The notes beneath the pieces were generated by a model that saw nothing but the letters and a program-made list of their open reading frames with translations, did not search any database and was not told the origin of the DNA. Positions 1 through 11,827 of a stretch of DNA of 59,231 nucleotides are shown here, one piece after another. Source of the stretch: Pilatotrama ljubarskyi (Eukaryota > Basidiomycota > Agaricomycetes > Polyporales > Polyporaceae). The translations under genes were made by a program, and so were the position numbers. Positions within the stretch are counted from its first letter, which is position 1, and every line of letters starts with the position of its first letter. Location of the stretch: contig MU277676.1 in NCBI GenBank assembly GCA_022385805.1, forward strand, positions 1 through 59,231, written 5' to 3'.

Positions 1-460
1 GCTCTCGAGGACCCGCATGCTGATGTTTAGTGCGTCCGACCAGAGTTGACAGTGCCTTACCCTCCGGGCCCGCGGGGTCTATGCATTCCCCCCCTTTCAC
101 TCGTAGCCCGTAGCGCTGCACCTGTAGTTTAGTAGCTGGGCACGCCGCGTGCGTAACCTCCGCGCTGGGGCCGGGGGAGTTCTGACGCCGTCATGGTGTC
201 TGCCAGGCGTGCGTACCCCTCCCGCAGCAAGAGACACTATGTCCAGCCGCGCACCCGCGGTCGTCAAGGGCGGGAGGTTTAGAACCCGGTGCCCTGCTGT
301 CCGTGCGCAGCCGGCGCGGTGCACGCGGCGTCGGGCCCATAGGTACCTTTTTCTTCTTATCTTCTTGCTCACACCACTCTTCTCCCACTCTAGCATACAT
401 ATATCCATCTATTCGCTGCGGCAGCTCTGCTGTTGCTTCAACTTCAACCCACCCCCCTAC
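1..460. other. Left edge, no supported gene
   Basis: GC-rich sequence lying downstream of the BTB gene. Both strands contain open frames over about 100-600, but none shows a recognisable domain or a convincing splice-linked exon. I looked here on the minus strand for the C-terminal helices usually found after a BTB fold and did not find them. Confidence 0.4.
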
Positions 461-1847
461 CTACGTCTGGCAACCCCCCCGTTTACATACTCCGTAGATA
501 CACGTAGCACTGTTGCCTACCATAGGGCTCGGCCCTCGAGGGCAATAAACGAGGATCAAAAGAAAAGAAAGAAACCGTACTTCACGAGCCTGTGAGCGCC
601 TCGCGAGATATCTGGTGTGCAGATTTGCGCCAACCTTGTCTGCAAGGCGGTACATCGACTTTGGCGAGCAAGCTAGGCGAGTATCTGCAGCCAGGTCCCT
701 GGTTTCTGAGATGTTCCGAAGCGATGCGAGCGTCTTGAACTTGATTTCGCCCGTATAGGCATAAAAAACGAAGGCGCGGAACCTTGCACCCAATCAGCAC
801 GTCTACTCTCAGTACGAAGATCCTAACTCACGTCCTGAAGGCAATGTCCGGAAGGACCATCGCGTGTCGGACCGGAACTTCCTCCGAAAAGGGATGAATA
901 TCATCCTTGCGAACACCAGGCTCAAGCTGAGGGGAGGACGTGCCAGTGCGATTCACGAAGTCCTCGGGTGTGTCTGCAGACGAGGCCTGTCTCCATCAGT
1001 CGTGCATCGATGCGGAGCAAGAAGGGCGATATACACACCTGAGAGTGCTCTGCCTCCACATCTGCCTTCATGGACGGCGATGGCTCGAGAACCTGGGGTT
1101 CAGTTACGGGTTCGGTCGCAACAGATGCGTCCTTCTTCGTGTTTACTGCCCTCGAAGGGCCTTCGGTAACGCTTCGAGACGAAGCCATCGACGAGTCGTC
1201 GGTTTCGGTTGAAGAGAGCACCTTCTGACTGCTGTGCGGCATATCGACCTCGTCGTCGTCCAGGTCGCTGTCAGATTCGTACTCATATTCGCTGATACTA
1301 ATTCTGGTGCGACAACCAGGGCGTCTGTCCTTCAAGCTCTCCAAGAAGCCCCCTGAGAGAACTACAACACGTCCCGGTAAGATATCAATAGGGGACCGGG
1401 GTGTGCGCACTGGTGTACGAGCAGGTCACGTACGAGATTCGAAATGCTCTGTAGTTTGTTTCAGCACGTCGCTATTGGCATATATGGCTAAGGGGGTGTG
1501 GGCAGTTCCGTCCGATCCGCGACAGGAGTAGAGATAAAACTGGCAGTCGACGAATACACCACTGGTTAGGGAGTACTCCAGAGCTGACCGAGTAGGCTTC
1601 TGCAAACTGGCATCCGTCGCAGCAGGGGCGGGCGATTGGACAGTACTGCCAAAAAGTCCATTGGTAGACGGAGGGGCGACTGGTGCTACCGGTTGGTCGA
1701 TCAAGAGCAGAGTTTAGTGCGCTCCACAGCAATTCACATAGATATTTACAAACACATACGACTGCCAAAAGCGCTGAGACCAAAACCCCCAGTACTATAC
1801 GCCGAAGTACTGGAGGACCTGTTGCCCTTGTTGCCGTGTGGAGCCAT
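461..1847 (-). CDS. BTB/POZ domain protein
   Basis: Fungal BTB-domain protein, probably a protein-interaction adaptor; its partner is unknown. Visible in order: a polar N-terminus, the BTB start (FVDCQFYLYS, then IYANSDVLK), a long acidic insertion (EYEYESDSDLDDDE) followed by a Ser/Thr-rich stretch, a segment DDIHPFSEEVPVRHAMVLPD, then FVFYAYTGEIKF and CSPKSMYRLADK, which are typical of agaricomycete BTB proteins. Three introns join these in phase: 1353-1433, 927-1038 and 783-831. Both ends are uncertain. The methionine at 1847 (MAPHGNKG) needs one more intron, with an acceptor near 1683. Sequence after LADK has no typical BTB continuation, so the true stop may lie anywhere from 461 to about 640. 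The long insertion between the BTB strands is common in expanded basidiomycete families. The domain call is firm; the gene ends are not. Confidence 0.7.
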
Positions 1848-2876
1848 AAGCCCTAAATCTGGCGCAAGCTGTTCGCAGGGATAGCACAAAAAGGCAGACA
1901 GCGCGTCGCTGAGGGGACACGGAGCTGCAGCGCGAGAGTGGGGGATGGCCAGTGTTGGCGCATGAGGAAGGCTTGCGGAGATCATATGTAAGCGACGGAC
2001 GCTGTTCAGCACTCACGGCACGACCAGCCGGAGCACGAGTCGCGGCTCATTGGATCGAAGTTCGGAATATGCCCTATGTCCGCATCACGGTATGGCATGC
2101 CACTACCGCAGCACAGCTGCAGCGCGCCCATACTACGCTCGGGCCTCTGGATGCTTGACGCAGAAGACGAAGCCACATCCTCGCGCCAGCCGATGGCCAG
2201 GTGACTATAGAGCGGTCATCCCAGTACATCTTTAGCGACAAGCTCCGGGTCCAGACGAGCAGACGGGCATAGGAGACTCCCAGACCCGGCGACGCCCAAT
2301 ACTAATGCCCAGCGTTCGTTCGTGAAGGCCCCCTGCTAGCTCGACCGTGCAGCTCTGTGCAATCGTGTAGCTTGCCGAGTTCTGAGTTGCTATTGCAGTG
2401 AGGTGAGACACAGGAAGACGATTCCGATCATCCAGCTGCCAGAGCAGAGTTCGAGCGGGTGGTGATAGTTTCACGCAAGAACGTATACATGAGCGGAGGA
2501 CTCTACCAACGATCGCCAAATCAGTGTCATACTTAAAGGCTGGAAGCAATCCTGTAAGCGCTCGTCCCATATAAGCCTCCCTCAGGTGGGCATCGGAGTA
2601 CTCATGGCAGTTACCAGTACTGCCTCCTTGTGACCTAATAGTTGATAAAGATGGCATTTTAGACGTCTACGCATCGCCGATACAAGGAAATCTCGGGAGC
2701 AGTAGATGTCGGAGGATATGTGGATTCTGGACAGTGCCTGAGACAGAATAGGAAAGCAACAGAACATCCGACAGAAGATCGAGAGCAACACGAGAGCGAC
2801 GGTTCGTAAAGGAAGAATATGCTTGAATATGCTAAGACAGGGCCGGAAAGCGCCCTCAGATCCCATTCGCGCTGTG
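1848..2876. other. Intergenic, unresolved
   Basis: About 1 kb between the BTB and F-box genes. A 141-codon open frame on the minus strand (2232-2657) has no recognisable domain, and I could not link it by splicing to either neighbour. It probably holds the BTB promoter and the F-box 3' region. Confidence 0.4.
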
Positions 2877-4092
2877 TTACGAGTCCTGCACGTCGACAAC
2901 CACAGAGAGCACCCCGCGCTCCTCCAACTCGGAAAAGCGTTCGCGGAGAAGCGGCGCCGCATCCTGCAAGAACCCGGGCACCGCATGATGCGTGAACACG
3001 ACCTCGCGCAGCGTCGGGCGCCAGTAGGTCGTGAGCGCGTTGTGGATCGCGCCCCACGCCCCCGTCCAGAGCGTCTTGCGGTGGTCGAGCGTGAGCGAGA
3101 CCTCGATCCGCGCCAGGGGAAGCTCCATCGCGGAGGCGAGCACGCTGCAAACCCAGAGAACGGAGTGCTCGGTCACGTCGTAGATCTGCAGCGAGAGCGT
3201 GCGCAGACGCTTGTTGTGCCCGAGGTCGATGAAGCGGGCTGGAGTGCATCGCGTCAGCCTTGTCTCATCCTATGGTCATCGGAGGGGTAGGGGGCTGCTC
3301 ACCCGACGGATCGCACCAGGCAGGAAGGTATAGTCCGACAGTGAGCGACTCGAGCGAGGAGCCGAGTCCTTGTACGTACGCCGCGGCGCGCTGCACGTTG
3401 AAGATGCCGAAGCGGATCAGCTCCAGGTGGCGCACCGACAAGCACTGGTGCGCCTTCAGCCACTGGAATATCGGGCCGTACTCGTACGGATTGCATATGG
3501 AGAGCTTCCGGAGCGCCAGCACGCGGTCCTGGTACCCCGGGCGCCGCACGAACAACTTCTCGCGGTCCCCGCCCCAGCGGACGGAGTCGAGCGTGAGAAA
3601 GCCGAGGCGCGGAAAGGCGAAGATGAGGTCCTCGATCTGGTGGGACACGTAGAAGTAGCAGCAGCGCAGGTGCAGCGCTGTGATGCCCCGGAACTCGCGG
3701 AGGAGCGTCCAGAACTTTGGGCTGAGTTGGACGGGGTCCCAGTACTCGAAGCGGAAGGCGCGGAGACGTGGGAGGAGCGCAGGGCTGGGGATGAGCGCCA
3801 CGAGGTCGATGTCGCCGCTGATCCAGGATTTGACTGTGTCTTTGAGCCGTCCGCAGATAGTGAGCTCTTTGACGAGGTCCCTGAGATGTGGCGATTCACG
3901 GAGGGCGCAGAGAAGCCTCCGCGCAGAGCCAAGGCTGTCAACTTTGGCATGTCGAAAGAGGATGTATTGCGCGGAGGGCGCCCATCGGCGGCAGGTGAGC
4001 GCACAGGAACGCAGAGTCTTGCCGTCCAGATAGCTGAAGATCGCCTGGTTGATCTCAGACGGAAGTGTCAGGATTCTTGCGGACCGGTACAT
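2877..4092 (-). CDS. F-box protein
   Basis: Probable substrate-recognition subunit of an SCF ubiquitin ligase. The N-terminus reads LPSEINQAIFSYLDGKTLRS followed by CALTCRRW, which is the F-box pattern (L-P-E-I, F-x-Y-L-D, C-x-L-x-C-R-x-W). The rest is a leucine-rich region in the style of the many agaricomycete F-box/LRR-like proteins, about 370 residues in total. One 64-nt intron (3239-3302, GTGAGC...CAG) joins the main exon to a second one in phase, restoring a smooth frame through RFIDLGHNKRLRTLSLQIYD to the stop at 2877. The methionine at 4092 (MYRSARIL) was chosen because it lies just before the F-box; the upstream codons in frame look non-conserved. The substrate cannot be inferred. 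Confidence 0.8.
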
Positions 4093-4842
4093 GGTGTGAA
4101 TCCTTGAAAGCACGAAGATGAACTGTCAGTATGATGTCTCTCATTGCAAACACGTAGAACTGCGACTGACCAGGGGCAGCTGGAGGTAGTTAGGGGATTG
4201 TGGCGTCGAGGCGAGACGTTTGGATGAGTACAGTCCCAGCGACGGCGTAGAGAGAGCAATATATACTTGGAGACAGATCCGCGGCACTAGTACACTCGAC
4301 CACAGTGTGGAAGCAGGAACGACGCAGACCGCAAGCCGATCTCGCAGGCTGTGCGGGGCGTGTGAGTATAACGCCGAAGTCCAGACGGCAGCTATGAGAG
4401 TTGCGGAAGAGAAGGCAGTGAAACACTCAATTCTTCATAATCAGGTGCAGCACCGTCTTTTACAAACAATGCCAGAGGATCGTGGGCAGGCGGGCGGTAG
4501 GAGGAAGGTGTGATGTGCAAGCTGATGACCGCCATTGAATTCAAGAGAACATGTTGACAATTGGGCCAAACAGACGCCGGCATACTTGGGCAAACAAACG
4601 AAGCGCCTCCGACAGGCTGTGTCTCGGCAATTCCCTCCTGCTTGGTCTCCCCGGAGTCCGGACACTCATACTGCTGCTCCATCATAGGGCCATGGTGGAC
4701 GGCTCGCAAGCGGTCACAGCGGTAATGATTCGGTCCTGTCGCCAGTGTCGTGCTATGCTACAAAGCTGAGTACTACTGTATGTGTCGTGATTGCCTCCAT
4801 GTGCTGGTATCATGCCGCGTCCGCAATCTGGATATGGACAGC
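4093..4842. other. Intergenic
   Basis: Holds the F-box promoter and the 3' region of the mitochondrial protein gene. A 105-codon minus-strand frame (4392-4709) has no recognisable domain. I see no supported gene. Confidence 0.4.
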
Positions 4843-6297
4843 TTACGAGCTCTTCTTCTTGGTGTCCTCCTTCACTTCCTCGCTTAGCTGCTGCGCCTTC
4901 TGTCCTTTCTCTTCGAGCACCTGCAGCACCGCTTCGTACGTCTCCTGCGCGAGCTTCTTCGCGTCCTCCCGCCGGTCCTGCGACACCTTCACAAACACCT
5001 TCACGTCCGGCACCCGCTTCAGCGCCTCCTCGCCCCCGGGCATGGCGCGGACCCACTCCTGCAGGCTCTCCCATCCGCGCTCCAGCCGCGCGGTGCCCTG
5101 CTGTTCGGCCTCCTCGGCCTTCTTCTGCACGAACTCGCGCAGCTCCTTCAGCTTCTCCTTGTTCTTCGCCGCGTCATCCTGCGCCACCTCCTTGACACGC
5201 TGGAAGATCTCTTGCGCGCTCGAGTTGCCTCCAGAGAGCGTCGCGGCCCCGGCGGCGATGAACTTGTCCTGGTTCTCGGTGAGGATCTGCTTGATTTCGG
5301 GCACCTTGTCAAGGTAAGGGCTGGCCTCCTTCATCGCTCTGTTCCATGCGTCCTGTGACGTCTGTTGCGCGATCTTGCGAACCTCGGCGGTCTTGGACTG
5401 GATCAACTGTCTTGCTTGGTCAAGGCTCTCCTGCGAGAAGCCCTTGGAGAAGATGTCCTTCAGCTGCGATGATAATATGGTCACTAACACGTCTCTACCC
5501 ACGACGGCAGAGGTACGCACCTGCTGGCTGGTCTCTTCGTACATCTTCTTCGCCTCCGGTCCCTTCGTCTCCGCCAGTCTCTTCAACTCGTCGTACCCAC
5601 CGCCGAGCTTCTCCGACAGTTGCGGGTATCGCTCGCTCAAAGACCCAAACGCGTCCTTCCCAGCCTTCTCCCCGAGCTCCTGCAGCTGCGCGCTTTGTCT
5701 CCGGAGCACGTCATAGATCTTCAGCGCTGTCGCGACGTCCATCCCGCTCCCGTTGTCCTGCACGATGACGCGCACTTCCTCATAGCCGTCCGAGAGAATG
5801 CGGTTCACCTCGTCGCCATGCGAGGCGCGGAGGTCGTCGAGCGTGTCGAAGATCGCGTCGATGTGCGGGCGCGCCCCCGGGATGAGGGCGAGGTTCGAGC
5901 GCGCGATGTCGCGGAGGTAGTCGAGCGCCTCATTCGGGTTCTTCGGTGCCTTCTCGGCGATGGCGGCCTTCGTCTGCTGGTAGTAGTCCGACGCGGCCTT
6001 GGACGTGTCTACGGCCTTCTTCAGACCAGAGAAGTGGTAATATGTGTAACCTGTACAGCGCTCGGAGTCACTGCCTGCATATATGCTGTCCTCAACCGGA
6101 TACTTACCACCGAGCAGTACGACTGCACCGCCTGCTACTCCGGCGGCAAGGTGCGATGCTCCGAAGTTAGAGCTTTGCGACGTGGACGAGGTAGTCTGGA
6201 AGCGTTGGAAAGTCCGCCTGCCCGCGACGCGACGCGCCGCGAGCGGGTAGCGGGAGGAGACAGTCTTGGACGTCGTTCGAAGAGCAGAGGCGTACAT
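4843..6297 (-). CDS. Mitochondrial coiled-coil membrane protein
   Basis: Conserved-looking fungal protein of unknown function, predicted to sit in a mitochondrial membrane. The N-terminus (MYASALRTTSKTVSSR...) is rich in Arg, Ser and Thr and lacks acids, as in a mitochondrial presequence. A single hydrophobic segment, roughly residues 54-75, ends in GGYTYYHFSG. The remaining 350 or so residues are charged, Lys/Glu/Gln-rich and helical, ending in a Lys/Glu tail. The layout of presequence, one membrane span and long coiled coil recalls inner-membrane organisers of the MICOS type, but I see no mitofilin signature, so I do not assign one. Two 57-nt introns (6051-6107 and 5464-5520) are multiples of three without stops, so unspliced RNA stays in frame. 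I chose the start at 6297 because upstream in-frame residues look like 5' UTR. It is divergent from Snu23 across about 740 bp. Confidence 0.7.
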   Translation of the reverse strand: MYASALRTTSKTVSSRYPLAARRVAGRRTFQRFQTTSSTSQSSNFGASHLAAGVAGGAVVLLGGKYPVEDSIYAGSDSERCTGYTYYHFSGLKKAVDTSKAASDYYQQTKAAIAEKAPKNPNEALDYLRDIARSNLALIPGARPHIDAIFDTLDDLRASHGDEVNRILSDGYEEVRVIVQDNGSGMDVATALKIYDVLRRQSAQLQELGEKAGKDAFGSLSERYPQLSEKLGGGYDELKRLAETKGPEAKKMYEETSQQVRTSAVVGRDVLVTILSSQLKDIFSKGFSQESLDQARQLIQSKTAEVRKIAQQTSQDAWNRAMKEASPYLDKVPEIKQILTENQDKFIAAGAATLSGGNSSAQEIFQRVKEVAQDDAAKNKEKLKELREFVQKKAEEAEQQGTARLERGWESLQEWVRAMPGGEEALKRVPDVKVFVKVSQDRREDAKKLAQETYEAVLQVLEEKGQKAQQLSEEVKEDTKKKSS

Positions 6298-7035
6298 GCT
6301 GAGGGCGTTGGCGAGATTATAGACGGGGCGGGGGAGGGAAAGAAATATGGACGACTCGGATCCCAGTGTCCGGTATATATACTTGCGCGCGCGACGCGAC
6401 GCGGGACGCCAGCGCTCGCAGTCCGTGTCGTCAGTGGGGGGTGACCCCAGTGACGTCATGCAGCAGTACGTATGCAGAGCTCGAGCACCCGGCCCAGACT
6501 TGGGCAGAATGGAATTGGAGTGACCATACAGTCTTTTGACTCGCGGTGTCGCTGTCAAGTGTCAAACGTTCCGACCCTTGGAGCACAGTCAAAGCCGTAC
6601 TGGCGGCACTGAGAAACCGTACACGACTCGTGCCACGGATTCTGCTTGATGAGTACCATGAGCAACAACGTTGAGCACCAATATAACCACTCAAGTATAT
6701 CTACACGCAACGCTAGTATGACAGTACCGAAGCCGAATCTAAGTAGAGGTATAAAAGGATTGCCGTGAGGCAGGCAGTCGATGTGAATTGGTGAAGATCT
6801 CCAAATACGGCAAGGGGAGAGAGGCCAATGGCTTCTGATCCTAACAACAGCAAATAGCCGGACACCGCCACAAGGTGGCTCAAGACCTGACCTTGCCTTA
6901 GCGGCGGTCATGCTGTAACTTGTGGTTTGTAAGACTTGTCTCTCCTGATACCCCCCTCGTTTAGCTCTAGACGACCTTATCCCACACTCCTCCGCGACAT
7001 CTCATCTCACTCCTGTCACCTTACTTGACAACAAC
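6298..7035. promoter_or_regulatory. Shared divergent promoter region
   Basis: Non-coding gap between two divergent gene starts (6297 on minus, 7036 on plus). It must contain both promoters. I see no coding potential and did not identify a specific element. Confidence 0.45.
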
Positions 7036-7841
7036 ATGTCTGGCAAGCAAGGCGCGTACGGTGCGCGAGCGCAGGACACGGACTTCCGGAAGAAATGGGA
7101 CAAGGAGGAGTATGCGGAGAAGGCGCGCAAGCGCGATGAAGAGGAGAAGGAGCGTATGCGGGAGAACGAGGAGCTGCAGAAGAAAGGTATGTATCCGTGC
7201 CTCTGTACCCGTCGGCAGCGACTCGACTACTGCCATTCATCTATAGGGAAGAAGCCGCGCAGGGGACGCAAGGATGATCTTCCCAAACCCACGGAGCTCA
7301 TGAAGCGGCGGGAGGGCTCACTAGACCTCGACAAGAACCTCGGAAAGACGATAGTGGTGCAGAATGCGGGCACTCGCGGTCCTGGCGTACCTGGATTCTA
7401 CTGCGAGGTCTGTAACCGAACATACAAGGACAGCTCGGCCTACCTCGACCACATCAACGGACGTGCACGTCAGTACTCATTCTCTCAGTTTGCTCCTAAC
7501 GACCATCCTGATATTTTTCTGCAGATCTACGCGCATTGGGCCAGACAACGCGGATAGAACGCTCTACCTTGGAGCAGGTTCGCGCGCGAATAGCATACTT
7601 GCGCGAGAAGACGCGTGAGGCCTCGAACGCGAAGTCATTCGACTTTGAAAAACGCCTCGCTGAGGTGCGTGAGCGGGAAGCCGCCATCCGCGCCGAGAAG
7701 AAGGCGGCGAAGAAAGCGGCACGAGAACGCGCTCGGGTCGAGCTGGCCAAAGATACCGCCGCAGCCTCGGAGGTGAAGCAGGGCGACGACGACATGATGG
7801 CGATGATGGGCTTCGCCGGCTTTGGTACGACGAAGAAGTGA
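7036..7841 (+). CDS. SNU23: U4/U6.U5 tri-snRNP zinc-finger protein Snu23
   Basis: Orthologue of yeast Snu23 and human ZMAT2, a spliceosomal tri-snRNP component of the pre-catalytic complex. The N-terminus is a charged helix (FRKKWDKEEYAEKARKR). It is followed by the conserved LDLDKNLGKTIVV, a single U1-like C2H2 zinc finger (FYCEVCNRTYKDSSAYLDH, then INGRAH), and the ALGQTTRIERSTLEQV segment that follows the finger in the family. The C-terminus is Lys/Arg-rich and ends in MMAMMGFAGFGTTKK. Two introns: 7187-7246 (60 nt, in frame, no stop) and 7469-7524; splicing the second completes the HINGRAHLRALG junction. About 230 residues, normal for the family. It is convergent with the isoleucyl-tRNA synthetase gene, with only 135 bp between stop codons. 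Confidence 0.93.
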
Positions 7842-7976
7842 TCTGGCCTTGAGCTTGTACTATTACATCTCTTTGCTTCCCTGCGATGTTTTGACCGCAT
7901 TTGTACTCTAGATGCACAGACACTACTGTATACACTTCTGATTTTCGCTCTTCGTCCACATGCCCGCCGTCCCAGT

Positions 7977-10900
7977 CTACCGCCACGCCAAGGAAAGCAC
8001 AAACTTCACATCCGCGATCTCCTGCTCCTCCTCCATGAGAACCTTGCGGCCCTCGCCGCGCTGACTCACGTCGCGGGGCACGCTCCGGACGGTCTTCTCG
8101 ATGACGTCCAGGTACGCATCCATCGCCGCGCGGATCTCCTCCCCGGTGCCCTCCTCGAACGAGTAGAACACGTCGACGTCGTCCGTCGCCTGCAGACCCG
8201 CGCGTTTCCGCAGCTTCTGCACGCGGTTGATGAGCTCGCGCGCGAGATACTCAGTCTGCAGCTCCGGGTGGACCTGGATGTCGAGCCGGACGACGACCTC
8301 ATTGTCCGTGTTGGTCGCGTACTGCGCGGAGCCGCCCTCAGTCTGCTCGGGCAGCTCGATGTACCGCTGAACAGCAAGGTCTCCAGCGACGAGCTCGATG
8401 CCGTCGACGGTGAGCTTGCCGGTGTCGATGTACTTGCGCACCTCGTCGCTGGTAACGGACGGCAGCGCGTTCTTGACGCGGCCGAGGTCCTTGCGCAGCT
8501 TGCGGCCAAGCACCGCCCAGTCGGCGACGGCACGGTACTTGACACCAGCGAGGTGCTCGTCAGAGGTGAAGACGACGTCACGGACGTTGAGTTCGGACTG
8601 GACGTAGCGCTGCAGGCTCTTGACGTCCTCCAGATACGCAGGGTCGGCATGGAAGACAAGGAGCTCGCGGAGGGGAGTCTGGAATGGTGAAATCAGCCAG
8701 GATTTGTGGTGAAGGTACTGCTAGTGACTGACCTTGAGTGAGAGGTTATGACGTTCACGGACGTTACGGGTGAGCTCAATGACGGTCTGCATGCGCTTGA
8801 CCTTCCGCTCGATCTCTTCGTCAAAGTACTCCTCCTTGACCTCGGGGAATGGCAAGAAGTGGATGGACCGTCTGTCACCAGCCTTGGGGTCCTCAGGGAT
8901 GAATCTCCTGAGCTCCTGATAGATGCTCTCGGTCAAGAAGGGCGTATACGAGGACTGCACAATGCCCAGTTCAGCATCCCACCAGCGTCAACTGATATGC
9001 GCACACGCACCATAGTCTGGCAGAGAGTGAGCAGCGTCTCGAAGAGCGTGTTGAGTGCCGCCACGGTGTCCTCTACGCCGTCCTCGCCCTTCAACCGCCT
9101 GCGGTTGAAGCGGATATACCAGTTTGTCAGCTCGTCAATGAGATCCAGCAGGCGCGGGATGATCGTGTAGAGCCGGTAGGCAGCCATCTCCTCGCGGACG
9201 AGGCGGATGAGAGACTGGCAACGGGCGAGGATCCAGCGGTCCATGACGTTCTGCGAGACGGGCGCGTGCGCGTGGTAGACGAACGTCTGCCCGGTCGTCT
9301 TCTGTAGCAGGGCGGCCTGCCCGAGGAAGAAGCGGAAGGAGTTGAGCCAAGGGAGGAGGACGCGCGAGACGACCTCCCGGACGCCGGCTTCGCGGAATCG
9401 CAGATTGTCGCCACGGACGATGGGGGAGTTGACGAGGAACATCCTGACCATCGTTGGGTCAGTACGCCAGAAACTGTGCGCGGATGCAAACGCCTCACCT
9501 CGTAGCGTCAGCACCATATTGGTCGATGATGACGTTCGGATCGGGATAGTTCTTCAAGCTCTTACTCATCTTCTTGCCGTCCCTGGGTGGGACGTGAGCA
9601 TCAATGAGGAACCGGGATGGCTAAGATGTGCGCGGTGACTTACTCGGCAAGGACAAGACCGGTGACGATGAGGTTCTTCCATGGTGCCTTGCCGAAGAGG
9701 TGCGTCGAGAGGACGAGCAGGGTGTAGAACCAGCCACGCGTCTGGTCGATACCCTCCGAGACGAAGTCCGCAGGGAACGTCTTCTCGAACAGCTCCTTGT
9801 TCTCAAAGGGATAGTGCAGCTGCGCGTAGGGCATGCTGCCGTACGCTTCAGTACCATTCCACGTGCGCAAAGGACCCATCAGCTCACCTGCCGGACTCGA
9901 ACCAGCAGTCGAAGACCTCCTCGATGCGCTTGAGTTGGCCCTTGCCTTTCTGCGAGGGAATAGTGATGTGGTCGATTTTGTCGCGGTGCAGATCGTTGAT
10001 ACCCTTGACACCAGACAACTTCTCCAGCTCCTCCACGGAGCCGACACAAATGACCTACCAAGAGTACAGTAAGCTAAGCTGTGGTACGCAGCTGAAGGTG
10101 CTCAGATGCGTACCTCCTCCAGGTCGTCGCTTGCCCAAAGCGGGATGGGCGTACCCCAGTAACGATTCCGGGAGACGTTCCAGTCTCGCGCATTGGAGAT
10201 CCAGTTGCCGAAGCGACCCTCGCCGATGTTCTGCGGTACCCATCGGGTCTCCTTGTTGTTCGCCACGAGCTGGTCTACGATCGGCTGGACTCGGACAAAC
10301 CATACAGGGATAGCGCGGTAAATAAGAGGTGTGCCGGATCTGTGAAGGAGAGTTTAGCCAGCAACATCGTCCATGAAGAGGTATATACATACCGCCAGCA
10401 GAAGGGGTATGTGTGGTTGATGGTGGACTGGACGATCAAGCGGCCCTTATTCTTGAGTACCTTCTGGATATCCTTATCCGCTGCCTATGGTACGGTCAGT
10501 GACAATTGTACTTGCACGCGTTATTCCAACCGGACGTACCTTGACATGCTGGCCAGCGAAATCAGGCACTACTTGGGTGAAACGTCCAGCGTCATCGATG
10601 GGACACGGCGGCATATCTTCGGGGCGGAGCACGCCGTTCTCGATGGCCACACGGTGATCGTCCTCACCGAAGGCGGGCGCCTGGTGAACGATACCCGTAC
10701 CATCCTCAGCGGTAACGTAGGTATCGTTGAGCACGCGGAACGCCTTGTCCTCGAACTGCACTACCCGTGAGTAACGCCAGGTGCAGGCAATATATGTAAG
10801 AGGGCATACCTGCTCAGTGAAGTACTCGAAGAGCGGAACGTATCTCCAGCCCTTCATGTCAGAGCCCTTGAAAGTAGCCAGCTTCTTGAACTTGGCCTTC

Positions 10901-11827
10901 TTGGGGTCCTTGTAGAGCGTCTTGAGCAAGTTTTCGTGGATGATGAAGTTTTGGTCGCGTTCCTGGTCGTGGATCTTGATGTAGGTGTAGTCGGGGTGTA
11001 CGCAAAGAGCAAGGTTGGAGGGGAGGGTCCAAGGCGTCGTGGTCCAGGCGAGGAGAGACGTCGAGCGATCGTCTACGAGAGGGAAGGCAACAGTGACCGC
11101 GGGATCGTTCACTTCTTTGTATGCGAGGTTCGCCTCAAAGTTTGAGAGAGGCGTCAGGAGGCCGGTCGAATAGGGCATGACCTTGAGACCGCGGTAGACC
11201 ATGTCCTTGTCGAACAGCTGCTTGAACGCCCACCACACGCTCTCCATGAAGGTGATGTTCAGGGTCTTGTAATCGTTGTCGAAATCGATCCAGCGACCCA
11301 TACGCTCTACCGTCCGCCGCCATTCTGACGAGTAGCGCATAACGATTGCACGACACTCGGCATTGTACTTGTCGATTCCCATGTTCATGACATCGTCGCG
11401 GCTGGTGATACCGAGCTTCTTGTCGATCTCGTGCTCGACGGGGAGGCCGTGCGTATCCCAACCAAAGCGACGGGTGACATGGAATCCACTTGCATGAGCG
11501 TGTCTTGTTACGATGTCCTGTGATAGAGGCTCGTACGCCGATCGGCTTCAATCGGATGATGAGGATGGGGCGCACCTTGATAGTCCCAGCAAGCAGATGC
11601 CCGTAATGCGGCAGACCGGTGGCGAACGGTGGGCCGTCGTAGAAGGAGTACTCTGGCCTACCTTCTGAGAGCTTCAAACTTGTCTGGAAGGCATCTATCT
11701 CTCTCCAGTACGCAATGACCTTCTCCTCCTCCTTCGCGAAGTTAAATGGCGCAGACACTGGCTATTGGTCAGACCACGGGTCTAGCACTCGCTGCTGCTA
11801 CTCACAACTGTGGGGCGGGAAGGACAT
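7977..11827 (-). CDS. ILS1: Isoleucyl-tRNA synthetase, cytosolic
   Basis: Class I aminoacyl-tRNA synthetase charging tRNA-Ile in the cytosol. The N-terminus is a tiny first exon (MSFPPHS) followed by [20 protein letters not shown]. The HIGH-type motif appears as [12 protein letters not shown] near 11600. The CP1 editing domain shows [16 protein letters not shown] and [16 protein letters not shown], and the KMSKS loop reads [14 protein letters not shown] near 9549-9580. The C-terminal domain is long, as in eukaryotic cytosolic enzymes, and ends ...[10 protein letters not shown]. There is no mitochondrial presequence. The gene carries many introns of about 50-70 nt, which I did not place individually. 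The start at 11827 is the first methionine before the spliced N-terminal exon; exon 1 ends in GTGAGT. Confidence 0.95.

Noticed and set aside
3370..4107. 245-codon plus-strand frame
   Set aside because: Antisense to the F-box gene; no domain in the plus frame.
5620..6444. 274-codon plus-strand frame
   Set aside because: Antisense to the mitochondrial coiled-coil gene, whose own frame and introns are convincing.
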